Assembly: GCA_022560025.1 (NCBI GenBank)
Contig: JAFISE010000069.1
Coordinates: forward strand, 1 to 64,000
Source: Stagonosporopsis chrysanthemi
Taxonomy: Eukaryota; Ascomycota; Dothideomycetes; Pleosporales; Didymellaceae
Reading direction: 5' to 3'
DNA length: 64,000 nucleotides
How positions within the stretch are numbered: the stretch's first letter is position 1; every line of letters begins with the position of its first letter. The notes beneath the pieces were generated by a model. The model was not told where the DNA came from. It did no database searches and saw nothing but the letters and a program-made list of their open reading frames with translations. Of this stretch, positions 32,812-42,828 are shown one piece after another. Made by a program: the position numbers and the translations under genes.

Positions 32812-34301
32812 TGGGCTGTGGCGGGCTTCACAGGAGCTCTGCGCGGTGCAGGCGAGGCGAGGCGATGGGATGGGCGATGCGAGGGGCGGGCGGAGGTGAG
32901 TCGACGTGACGGCAGCCCGGCGTGCTGCTCACTTTTTCTCGCCCATGACGACCGCCGCCAGGGACGTGCCAAAGCGCCCCACGATAAGCTTCCGCCTCGT
33001 CCCAATGAGCTGCCACCCTGCTCAGCAGCCGTGCCCCAGTGAGAGCACGCCCTGCCGCCGGTCGCCGGGACCGGCTCTCTCAGCGATCTACAGTAGACTA
33101 TGCATGTGGCTTGCGCCGACTGCTCCCACGCGGGCTTGCTGGCAACGCGACTGCAGTCGACGCATACCTGGCTGGTGTGTCCTCATAGTACGATGTACAC
33201 ATGTGCGCTACAAAGCCGAACCGGGCGCTCCCTTTCCCAACACATGCATGTCCCAACACGTCCACGTCCACGTCCACGTCCACGTCCACGTCCACAAGTC
33301 CAGCGCGGCCCTTGCCCTCGGCCCCGGCGCCGGCCCTCAGCATCGGACAAGAGGCGAGCTTAGCAAAAGCCCCCAAGTCCCAAAAGTCCGCACCAAGCGA
33401 GCCGCAGCCTGCGTGATAAATCCGGTGGACGAGCGGACAAAAGAAGTTCTCAGCCATCCCTTTTTTTTGTTAACGCGGCGCGCACCAGCTGCGGCTCAAA
33501 CGCAGCATCCACACTGCGACACGGCGCTATTATCGCTCCCCCTCCCCCTCGCCAAGCCCTTGTATAACACTTTCCTCGCTCGCCAAAGCGGTCAAATCTA
33601 GATCCCGCGGCTGTTTGGCAACGCTCCCGCGGAACCGACCTTTTGTATGTACATACTGTAGTATGCTCGACGCGAGCGGCTGGGACATCCGAGGCTGAGC
33701 ATCACGTGCGAGCGAGCTGCGTGCGGCTTCGCGGTATGTACACACAACACATGCATGCGTATCATACGTTGTCGTTGGAGTTGGATTGTAGTGGTTGATA
33801 AGCGTGTGGACGGGCGATTGCACAGCTGAGCTGTATCGTAAGACGAGTTGTTGGAGCATTTGCACTTGCCCGCGCCATCTCCGCGCCATCTCCGCGCGAT
33901 GCCAGATCCATCACCGAACGCCTCACGTCTCGCTCGTTGCGAGCGCGATGCAGAGAGGTTGTGTACATGTTCCCAGCCTCATTAACTGAATCCCCATACT
34001 GTATTCTGACTGCAAGTCCATCTATCCAGACCGCTGCTGCTACTTGAAGATATCGAGAGTCTCACAAGCACGTCTACCTATACAGCTGCTGCACGATGAC
34101 GACCTTCATAGCACCCATCTCTTATCGATAAGCCGACTCCGCATGCAGTAGTGATGACAGACAGCTCCCAACCCGCAGCCGAGCACTTGCCTCGCAGCCA
34201 CATCGCTATAGAAACCCCTTTGAATCGTACTGGCCTGCCAACCACCCCATCCTCATCCTGTTTCCTCACCCACCAAACCCACCAAACCCACCAAACCCAC
34301 C
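32812..34301. other. Divergent promoter region, NADH dehydrogenase / DUF427 gene
   Basis: About 1.5 kb with no supported gene; a plus-strand frame of about 230 codons at 32906-33601 is low-complexity. It contains a hexanucleotide array at 33258-33295 and a 9-bp tandem repeat just before the DUF427 start. Confidence 0.4.
33258..33295. repeat. (ACGTCC)n hexanucleotide microsatellite, about six copies
   Basis: Perfect tandem hexamer in the intergenic region. It is likely to vary in length between strains. No function is assigned. Confidence 0.9.
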
Positions 34302-34413
34302 ATGCCCCAAGCCACAGCAACCATCAACGGCGTCGAAGTAGCCCGCGCCTCGACCTGGGAAATCGTCGACGGCAACATCTACGTCCGCCCCCCCCCCCCC
34401 CCCCCCCCCCTCC

Positions 34414-34490
<77 letters not shown>

Positions 34491-34753
34491 ATAATTCCTC
34501 CTCCCCCTCCTCACTCTAACACACCCAGTTCCCACCCTCCTCCCTCACCAAATCCCACTTCTCGCCCACATCGACAACAACCCACTGTCCGTACAAAGGC
34601 GACGCCGCCTACTACACCGTCACCACCAATAAGACCGAGGTGAAAGACGCGGCGTGGTATTATCCCGAGCCGATCAAGGGTATGGAGAGGATTAAAGGGT
34701 ATGTGGCGTTTTATAAGACGAAGGGGGATGTGGTTGTGGGGGTTGAGGAGTAG
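34302..34753 (+). CDS. DUF427 domain protein with poly-C intron
   Basis: Two exons, 34302-34382 and 34529-34753, 101 aa. The joined protein is a complete DUF427 domain: ATINGVEVARAS, then EIVDGNIYFPPSSL across the junction, CPYKGDAAYYTV, AAWYYPEP, and IKGYVAFY. The family is small, widespread in fungi and bacteria, and of unknown biochemical role. The 146-bp intron has a weak donor (GTCCGC), a good branch site (CTCTAAC) and a CAG acceptor, and is filled by a C run. Three copies of a 9-bp unit (caccaaacc) lie directly before the ATG, in the 5' leader. Confidence 0.83.
34388..34490. repeat. Poly-C tract (23 C, tcct, 76 C) inside the DUF427 intron
   Basis: Nearly pure C over 103 bases, interrupted only by tcct at 34411-34414. 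It fills most of the intron between donor and branch site. Its length is exceptional for any genome, so an assembly or basecalling error is possible. Confidence 0.9.
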
Positions 34754-34948
34754 ATGTGTGGGGAAGGGAGAGGGGTGGAGCGGGTGTTGAGAAGGTATCA
34801 CTGAGCGAAGGGAGAAAGAGGGAGGATAAAGAAGTACATGTGGTATGATAACTATGGTGGCGAATGACTGGTATCCTCAATCTGCCGATACATGCGTCGA
34901 ATGCCTATCCAGAAATGTGAGATAGGACTCTGGGGTTGTCCCTCTCAG

Positions 34949-37173
34949 TCAGACAAGTGTGACAACGTCCGGTTTGAAGTGATCCCGCCACCAAAACTGC
35001 CGGTCTGGCTCCGAACGATGGACTGCTGCAACCGCCTCCAGATTCTCAAACTGAATCGAGCGGCGTTGCACAGGCTTCAAGACGCTATCGTACCAATCCT
35101 CGAGGTAGACGCCATTCTCCAAGGGGCTTCGCATACGGTCTGACAAAATTGCCAATCCAATCCGCTCGTAGCACTTCTTGCCTTCGATATCGCAGGGTCT
35201 CAGCATGAATAGATAGTCAGGCTCTTCTGCCATCTGTTTTTGTCGGACGAGCAGAGCCTTGATGCCTTGCAAAGAATCTGTGTCGGATATAGACCAGAAT
35301 ACACGGACCTTATAAAACAAGTCGCGACCAAACCGGAGAGCAAGACCATCCCTCGTGGTCAAGGGCACGGAGTATGTTTCTCCGTGCAATTCCAGCTGCT
35401 GCGAGATCTGTTCAGGTAATATGTAGGGATCAGGCTTGCAGAGCAATAGATCTTGTCGAGCTGTTTTTGTTTGTATCCATGCGTGATGAGGCTTCAATGC
35501 TACAAAGTCGCGCTCAAACTGCACCTTTCCAATCCATCCAAGTGGACTCCAACTGGGAAAGCCATGTCTACGCTTTGCTGGGAGTATGTGGGACCACAAA
35601 AGTGCCATAGGCGATCTCCTGAAGCCGGTGTACAACCTTCCGGTGTTTTTCATCCGGGCTGGTTTGTCCAGTGGAAGATGTTCGAGAAAGTGGAATGGAA
35701 CGCCCCACACATGATTGATTTGATCCTTTCTGAGTGTATTCAGCGCGCCAACAATGGCGTGAAGTGCGTCGCTTTGGTATGAAAGCTTACGTTGACTGTA
35801 GTCCTCGAGGTAAGTTGTGGCGATCTTGATTGGGCATTCGTTGTGTCGGGGCGAGGTCCAGCCAGCTCTTCGAAACCGGGCTTGTTCGGTTTTGCGTGAA
35901 GCTTCACCGCACACTCTGGGTACAGATTCGAAGTAGGCCTCGGTGTTGCACAAGAAAATCGCTTGACGATCAGTCAATATCAATCGCCGCCTAGAAAGAA
36001 CACTCTCCTGGAAGGTCCATGCTCGCTTGCACCAGTTTGACTGCCTGATTCGCTCGAAATCAGAGATTGGTGGAAGTACTGCCACAGAAAAAGATTTCAG
36101 CCTTTCCATTTTTATTGATCTCAGGTCCTTGGAGACACCAGGTAGTCCGTAGTGTGGATAGTTTCCAATAGCAGCCATGATTGTCAGATCTGCTGCAGCA
36201 TACACATCGCCCATTTGTGCGATCTGAACGTGTTTAGCTTCAGCGTTGTGTTGTGGTATGCACTATTAAGTCAGATTCGATTGAAGAATTAAGTCAATGA
36301 TACGTAATCGACTTACGTATCTATCAACCCAGAGAAAACGGTAGCCCAAATCTTTCGTCAATTTCAACGCATCTAGAATAGTCTTTGGTGAGCCGTGCGA
36401 GATGTCAGAGGCTGTGTCGGAAGGGCCATGGCTTGCGTTGCCCCAAACGTATGATAAAGCAATATACTGACAGTATGAAGGTGCGTTGACGACTCGCCCT
36501 TGCATACAGTCTATCACTTTAAGCTCTTTCAAGGCATCCTGGGGTTGCAAAGAGCATCGTCGTTCATGCCGGTTCCGACATTTGCTAAGCCAAGCCTTGA
36601 TCTTGTGAAGATCCAGTGTGCGTGGATACAGACGATAAATGAATTCAGAGATAGCCGATTCATTCCGCAATACCGCCAGCTTAGTTTTTGTTGACGAAGA
36701 AATTGTGGAAGTGAGGGAAAAGGTGTCCATATCGGCAAGATTGTGGACATCGTGGCAACTGACTGAGTGAGGACCAGAAAGTTTGTCAAGGTATGACAAG
36801 GATCCTGGATCGCTTGTGCTAGCTCATCGCTTGTGCTAGCTCCAATGCGTAATACAAGATACTGTCCAAGCATTCGACATATACGACATCTAGATCGCCG
36901 CAGTTCAGAGACCGATTCGATGATGACCATATTTTCTCCGTGCTCGACAACAGCAAGTTTTTCCCAGGGTATCCTGGAACAGCGCTTGCAGACGTGAGAT
37001 GAATCCCCTTCAAACTCTACCTCTTCACTGGCGACTTCGTGCTGGTCTTGCAACGTGAGCTCGCTACAGTCTCCTGGTGGTGCTTCTGGGTCGTTCGTGA
37101 CATCCACGTGGTCATCGACCTGGTGTTGTGTAGACTGCTGTGGCACCAAAGATGGCGTCAATTTCGTAGACAT
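34949..37173 (-). pseudogene. HET-domain (heterokaryon incompatibility) gene, frameshifted by a 17-bp tandem duplication
   Basis: The minus-strand frame opens at ATG 37173. An N-terminal region with Cys pairs (CKRCSRIPW, RCRICRMLGQ) is followed by the HET domain (YIALSYVWGN, LWVDRYCIPQ across a 54-bp intron at 36263-36316, QMGDVYAAADLTIMAA, WCKRAWTFQESVLSRRRL) and a long C-terminal part to 34949. At 36809-36842 a 17-bp unit is present twice in tandem. Reading through both copies throws the frame into one ending at 36529, about 215 residues in; dropping either copy restores one continuous frame from Cys-rich region to HET domain. HET proteins trigger cell death when unlike strains fuse. The gene as written is probably inactive, unless an intron hides the repeat. 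Confidence 0.7.
36809..36842. repeat. 17-bp perfect tandem duplication in the HET gene
   Basis: Two identical 17-bp units, 36809-36825 and 36826-36842. Seventeen is not a multiple of three, so the extra copy shifts the reading frame of the HET gene. Confidence 0.95.
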
Positions 37174-37594
37174 CTCGTATTGGTAGTCCAATGTTCCAGA
37201 AAGTCGCTCCGTGACTTATGGTCAGTGAGTTCGATCGAGGGGAGCAGTTGCTGATCAGGCTGAGGGTCAGCCTGGTGATTAGGCATCAGTAAGACAAGCC
37301 GCTAACCCGAGAAGAGCGTGGGCTGACCTTGCATGCGCGTCAAGCGTTGTGGAAACAATTTGAGAGTACGCATAGCTATTTTTCTGCTTGCACTGTATGT
37401 GAGTGAGAAGGTGAAGCTATTGAAGCAAGTGGGGTCGCTGAACCCAAACAATGCTAGTCGCAAACGAGATAGGTATGAGCGTGTTATAATGGGAAAGACC
37501 ATTAGATCCGCTCGATCGATACCGTTGTGTACATGTCTCGACCATACCCACTGCCCATCTCGTACCATGCGTTCTACTATCGCGACTCAATGCT
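37174..37594. other. Intergenic region, HET gene / P450 gene
   Basis: About 420 bp containing the HET-gene promoter and the P450 3' end; both genes are on the minus strand. No gene seen. Confidence 0.4.
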
Positions 37595-39457
37595 TCAGGC
37601 CTGCACATCCTTCAGCGAGACCATCAGCGGCTTTTTCTCCCACAGTATAAAGACCCTTTGATCAGCCCAGTCCCCAGTCCCAGGGGAAAGCTGCATATCG
37701 AACCGGAATAGTACCTTTGAAATGATCAGGCGCATCTCGTGGTACGCCATACTGGTCGCAGTTAGCGAATGCGTCACCACACCAGCGACAAAGCAAGGAG
37801 GAAATTTGAACGGAGGCAAGACATGTCACTTACTTCTTTCCCAAACAATCCCTGGAGCCGACTGAGAACGGCTGTAACGCTGCTTTTCTATCATTTGCAA
37901 ATTTCCCGTCGCCTAGCCAGCGATCGGGGACGAAGGTATGCGGATCACGAAAGTTATGCACAGATCTATACATGGCATATTGCGGGGCGCTGACAACAGT
38001 CTGTCTGCGTTAGTAGGCTGCTGTAGAGTATTACCTCTCGATGGCTAAAACTTACGTGCGGTGGAACCCAGTTGCCACAAATCGTCGAACCGTCTATGGG
38101 TGTGACATGCGGCAGACCGATCACAACGGGGGGATAGAGTCTCAGTGCTTCCTTCAAGCAAGCGCCGAGATACGGGAGTGCAGCGGTACCCTCGAAAGAA
38201 ATGTCATTCGACTCTGTGAAGGCACTGCGGATCTCGCTGGTCAGACGCTGCATAACGTCAGGGCTTTTGAGGAGGAGGTATGTCAGGCCAGACAGCAGCG
38301 TGGCAGTCGTTTCGGTACCTGCATTCATGAACAAGTCCGCGTTTGAGTCCATTTCTGCGCGAGACAGCTTCTTTGCTTCGTCTGAACCCAGAACGAGATC
38401 CCACAGGTCACGACCCTCCATTGTCCGGCCCCGATCGAGTCGCTTGGAAACTCTCTCTGCGCTGTAGCTGAAGTGCTCGAACCTCAACCTCTCGATACTG
38501 GTACGGGATAATGAGAGGACCAGGCGAGAGAGCCAGGGGTAGTGATGTATCAGGTTGAACCTGCTAAGAAACCTGACCGATGCGAAGATAACAGACACCC
38601 ACGGGTCGTACTTGGAATCGTCCAGCATGTGAAGAGATTCACCAAATGTCAAATCGCCCATGACATCGAAAGTGGTGTCTATTTGTGAGAAGGGTTAGCA
38701 GTAATTTATACAGCATTTCGTGAAGTGCTTGCGTGCTGGACTCACAATTGTAGCTTTTGACCATATCAACTGCACTCTCAGGTTGCGTTCTTACGGCTTC
38801 GCTCAAGTTACGTATCAGCTGATTTGTATACTTTACGAAGAGCGGCTCTTGCTCTTTCAACGCGCGGTCCGAGAAGGCAGACTTGAAGACACTACGCACG
38901 CGCGCGTGTGCCTCCGAGTTCTCTTCTTCGATGAGACTCCCCACCCCGTTGCTACACTTGCCGTACCAGGTCCAGTGCTTTGGCGGTGGTGACCCTTGCG
39001 CTGCTTTGCTGTTGCTGTGGCCATAGCTGTAAATGTCGCGCCAGGCGTCTGGATTTACGAAGCTGAGCTCATCAGGCCCGGTGCGAACCACGTCGCCGTA
39101 CTTCTCGTGCAGTGCGAGCGTGTATTTATGCGTACGGCCGGTCCATACAGCGATATTTTGCGGCAGACGTGTGAATGCAGAGAGCTTTGGGCCAGGGAAA
39201 CCAGCCAGTGGGTGGAAGCAAACTCGATGCACGCCGCGGATGGTCCATTGGGCGAGGAACTGTGCGCAATTAGTTTTAGGTCGTTCGAGCATTCACGAGG
39301 CCGCATTCCAGACTATCTAGCCTTGTTCGAGACCCAGTGAGAGGGAGTATTCCACGGATGTACTCACAAAAGCAATGCTTGCACTTAGAATCCACAACAA
39401 CGATGCGCTCTGCAACTTCTGCACGATCTTGGAAATAAGCTGTGTAGTTTCTGCCAT
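37595..39457 (-). CDS. Cytochrome P450 monooxygenase (microsomal)
   Basis: Five exons: 39368-39457, 38746-39259, 38056-38678, 37834-38000, 37595-37751; 516 aa. The first exon encodes an N-terminal membrane anchor (LQSASLLWILSASIAF), placing the enzyme in the endoplasmic reticulum. HPLAGFPGPK is the proline hinge, NAGTETTAT the I-helix oxygen-activation motif, KEALRLYPP the K-helix ExxR, FVPDRWL the PERF-like region and FSVGSRDCLGKN the haem loop, with Cys at about residue 461. Overall pattern resembles fungal CYP65-like hydroxylases (isotrichodermin C-15 hydroxylase type), which act on secondary metabolites. No polyketide, peptide or terpene synthase gene lies nearby, so the substrate is open. 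Confidence 0.9.
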
Positions 39458-40035
39458 ACCAGTACGAAAAATTACTCGCTACACAAGTGCAGAACAGGAA
39501 CACCACCTACTCTCGTTTTATCGATTTTATATCAAAACTCTCACCTCTTGACCCCGCGTTCTGCTGTACCCATGCAGGTGACATCATTGCACACCACAGC
39601 AGACCCTAGAATTATTGCTTCATAAACGGCATCGCGTGGACAAAAGCCATTGGCAGGAGTAGCATGGATGAGAAAGTGTTGGGTGGGTGGGTGCATTTCG
39701 TTGCGGGGATCGTGCAAGCGACTGGATGTCGTGTACCTCCATTCCCTGCTTTGATATCACATGATAATGTCGCCTCACACAAAAACTAACATGGAGTGAC
39801 AGATCAAGAACATGAGCCAAGAGGATGTGTTGTACAACCTTCATAGTACGGGTGATCTGCATTTAAATGAACGATTCACCGGTTCAACTTACTCGTTGAA
39901 CGCTTCTGGTTGCTTGCAGATCAGAGCAGGTCTGTCCCAACACGCAGAAGTGAAGCTCGACCCGAACACAGCATGCCGTCTCTTCCGAAACTGGTAAATG
40001 CTCGTCATGTCTTTAGATTGTTTCCCTGCTCTCGT
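39458..40035. other. Intergenic region, P450 promoter
   Basis: About 580 bp between the P450 start and the stop of the amidohydrolase, both minus strand. Nothing recognisable. Confidence 0.4.
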
Positions 40036-41130
40036 CTACTCTTCTAACCTGAGTATCCTTACTGCGTTACCGCCAAGTACACCTTGAGCCTTCTCATCGC
40101 TCCCAGCAAAAGCCTTGGAGATGGCGCCGTAGTTCGCATTGACACTGTGCCACTCCTTCGCGTCCGCCTCCAAGGGAGGAAAGAACGGGTGATCGGTACC
40201 AAAAAGCAACCTATCCGCTCCAGACGCTTCGACTGCTGCGTTCAGTCCAACCTCGGAGTAAATGACAGCGTCAAGGTAAATGTTTGTCTTCAATATCTCC
40301 CACAGATTGCGACGATTTTCGGTCTTGCCGTGTGCCTTGAGATGACCGTCGTGCAGGATACAACTCTCGATCCTACCAGCCAGGAATGGAAGAGTACCGC
40401 CGCTGTGTGCAAGCAGAACATTGAGCCCTGTGTGTCGATCCCATACGCCGCTCAGAAGCATCCTTGTAACCGCTATGGTCGTCTCAAGGGGAAAGCCCAT
40501 TGCCAGTGGCAGCACGTGACCGTACTCGCTGGCCCTGGGTCCGTAAACTGATGTGGGGAGGCCGTAATGGGGATGCAGGAAGATGAGCTGGTTGTGCTTT
40601 TGCAGCGCAGCGTAGACGGGGTCTAGGTTTGTATCGTCAAGACCGGAGCCGAGACCGGAGGTTCCAAGGATAACACCTCGTGCGTACTTCAACGTAGAGA
40701 GACGTTCGATCTCCTTGACTATGGTGTTGGTATCACTCGATAATGGCAGCGTGCCGAAGAAGTACAGTCTCCCGGGGTATAGTCCGCACTGCTCGTTCAC
40801 GTCGTCGTTGATCTCAACTGCCTTAGCTCCCGCTTCCTCCGCGGGCAAGAAGTCCAGCCACGGGTTTGCAAGCGAGATTACGCTCTTGTCGATTTTGTGC
40901 TGATCCATGAATGCGATCTTCTCAGCGATGTCATAATACTCAGAGCCAATGGGACGGCCGCGCGAGGTCGATGGCATGGAAGGGTCATCCTCCCCAGGAA
41001 GGATAATCAGACGTGAGGAGTCGGGAGCATCAGGAAAGTTGCGAACGTAGGGGACCGTTGTTCGAGAACGCAGAAGGTCCATGTACTTTGGAGGGTACAC
41101 ATGAGTGTGGATGTCGACAATTGGCGCCAT
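40036..41130 (-). CDS. Amidohydrolase-2 family protein (ACMSD-like decarboxylase/hydrolase)
   Basis: Single-exon 364-aa protein. The TIM-barrel metal site is complete: His8 and His10 (DIHTHVYPP), His186 (FLHPHYGLP), His242 (LLAHSGGTLPF) and Asp313 (FGTDHPFFPP). This is the arrangement of 2-amino-3-carboxymuconate-6-semialdehyde decarboxylase and the resorcylate/salicylate decarboxylases, which use a divalent metal for non-oxidative decarboxylation. The substrate is probably an aromatic or muconate acid. It lies between a P450 and an acetyltransferase, all on the minus strand but with separate promoters; a shared aromatic pathway is only a guess. Confidence 0.85.
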   Translation of the reverse strand: MAPIVDIHTHVYPPKYMDLLRSRTTVPYVRNFPDAPDSSRLIILPGEDDPSMPSTSRGRPIGSEYYDIAEKIAFMDQHKIDKSVISLANPWLDFLPAEEAGAKAVEINDDVNEQCGLYPGRLYFFGTLPLSSDTNTIVKEIERLSTLKYARGVILGTSGLGSGLDDTNLDPVYAALQKHNQLIFLHPHYGLPTSVYGPRASEYGHVLPLAMGFPLETTIAVTRMLLSGVWDRHTGLNVLLAHSGGTLPFLAGRIESCILHDGHLKAHGKTENRRNLWEILKTNIYLDAVIYSEVGLNAAVEASGADRLLFGTDHPFFPPLEADAKEWHSVNANYGAISKAFAGSDEKAQGVLGGNAVRILRLEE

Positions 41131-41485
41131 GTTGAGGTGGGATGTCCGCTCGTCCGCCTGAAGCTTTGTTGTGATCTTGATGTCTGAACACTCAATGGAA
41201 TCAACAGTAAATGCGATTCGAGGAGGTTTCGATGTCTGTTGACAGGTGATGATTTATTGTCAAGCTTGAACCCTGGCGGGGTAGCTTCAGCGAAGGCCCC
41301 ACTTCACCACATCCCACCTTCCCCAACAAGCGTGGAGCTATGGAGCATACGGGTAACGGAGATGTCCGCGCAGATATCTGGCGACTTTTTAGTCATCGCC
41401 GTGGCGCGATTGGTATCGGCAGCTGCAGATGCAATATCTTGATATCGGTTCTGGATAGGTATCTACTACCTCACGATTGTAACCC
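41131..41485. other. Intergenic region, amidohydrolase promoter
   Basis: About 355 bp; contains the amidohydrolase promoter and the 3' end of the acetyltransferase gene. No gene seen. Confidence 0.4.
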
Positions 41486-42229
41486 CTAAGCGCCAGTCCG
41501 CAGAAAGACGTTCGGTGGCTTATCCCAGTCCTTGAACTCATCGTCCACCTCGTACACAATATCGCCCTCACCCTCATCTTTAAAGCCTAGCTTTCTGTAC
41601 ACTGCTCTACCCATAGCGCTCCCCTCCGTTGTGCACTCCAAGTTGCCTCTCCTCTTCGCCTCCTCCAAGCCCCATTGCACAAGCTTGCCGGCGATGCCTC
41701 TTCGTTGAAAAGCCGGATCGACTGCGCAGAGATCTAGCGTGAAGATGGCAGGGGGACTGCTGCGGTCCTTCTGTTCGGCAACCTCCTTGATGTATGAGAT
41801 GCGCCTCTTCCACAGCGATTTGAACATCTGATCAGCGAAGCGGCTGTTCGTGCCGTCGAGGTTCGCAAGCGCCTCGGCCATGTCGCCCGTAAACTTGTCG
41901 CCATGGCCTTCAACCTCAGAAAATTGCTGCCAGATGGCCATGCCGGCGACTCTTCGCTGTCCTGGGTTCTCTGGATCGGGGACCGTTGCTTTGAGGTAAA
42001 TTTTATTGGGTTGGCCGTCCTTGTTGAAGGTTCCTGACTTCCACTGCTTGATCATTCCTTCGGCATGGCCAGCCTGTCCATCTTTGGTGTCCCATCCTGG
42101 ATTCATGAGAATCCACACAGCGTCCTTTGCTTGTCGGCCAAAGGCTTCTGATACGCAATAGTTGGCTTGTCTGATGTCCTGCTCGGTCTCGACCAGCGCA
42201 ATGACGATGTCATCCTGGCTTGTAGACAT
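41486..42229 (-). CDS. GNAT-family N-acetyltransferase
   Basis: Single-exon 247-aa protein. The acetyl-CoA binding core is LDLCAVDPAFQRRGIAGKLVQWGLEEAKRR in pieces: strand beta4 LDLCAVDP, then the pyrophosphate loop QRRGIAG. It is followed by the beta5 and C-terminal strands (TTEGSAMGRAVYRKLGF). The N-terminal half contains the segments usual for fungal GNAT proteins of this size (RRVAGMAIWQQF). It transfers acetyl from acetyl-CoA to an amine; the acceptor is unknown. Confidence 0.85.
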   Translation of the reverse strand: MSTSQDDIVIALVETEQDIRQANYCVSEAFGRQAKDAVWILMNPGWDTKDGQAGHAEGMIKQWKSGTFNKDGQPNKIYLKATVPDPENPGQRRVAGMAIWQQFSEVEGHGDKFTGDMAEALANLDGTNSRFADQMFKSLWKRRISYIKEVAEQKDRSSPPAIFTLDLCAVDPAFQRRGIAGKLVQWGLEEAKRRGNLECTTEGSAMGRAVYRKLGFKDEGEGDIVYEVDDEFKDWDKPPNVFLRTGA

Positions 42230-42828
42230 GCTGCTGAAGTGAGAATGTGAGAGGCAATCGGTCTATACGAGATCAAGTAGATTTGCAATGTGTCTGTCAA
42301 CTTCGAAGATGCTGACAGCATACATGACGATGCTTGGCTGACCAATACTTAGCGAGTGGACCAGGCTTGGCCTGCTATTAGCTAACAAAATGCATTCACA
42401 TGGTCGGGCGTGTGGGATCAAAACCGTGAGGATCGCACAGAGAAAGTCAGGACGGTTCAACGTCTCAAAGAGTGATGCGCCATGGTGATGTGTGCTATCT
42501 CCAAGAAAGTATGAAAGCGCGTTCTCAGCACGCTGGCTGAAGCGGAGAAACAGCTTCAAACCAAAATGAATCGAACGCCTATCGACTCTATATGTAGAGA
42601 CGATCCATGGTGTGCAATGGACAATGGCGAGCGCTATCATGTGTTGCCGGAAGTGTGCCCATCAACACGTACAGGGATGGCGCGCACGTTCATGACGCGG
42701 TCGCGCCTCCCGCGTTCTTACGTCGGCCTAAAGCGGTTTCCGCGTCTTCTCCAGAACGCGCCGCCAACAACACAGCAAACCTCTCGCGAGCTTGCTTGTT
42801 GTGTCGATAACTCCCCAGACAGCTCACA
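42230..42828. promoter_or_regulatory. Bidirectional promoter, acetyltransferase / DNA polymerase delta
   Basis: 599 bp between divergent starts. Two ACGCG cores lie at 42695-42699 and 42756-42760, about 130 and 70 bp upstream of the polymerase ATG. In yeasts ACGCG is the centre of the MluI cell-cycle box of replication genes; here the sites are not full ACGCGT boxes, so regulation by MBF is only a suggestion. Confidence 0.35.

Noticed and set aside
32906..33601. 231-codon plus-strand frame with Val-His or Thr-Ser repeats from the hexamer array
   Set aside because: Low complexity, crosses a microsatellite, no family resemblance.
34302..34643. Proline-rich protein read through the poly-C tract
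   Set aside because: The polyproline comes from reading the intron; splicing gives a complete DUF427 domain.
37595..41130. Secondary-metabolite cluster around the P450 and amidohydrolase
   Set aside because: No backbone synthase, transporter or pathway regulator lies beside them; only two or three tailoring-type enzymes.
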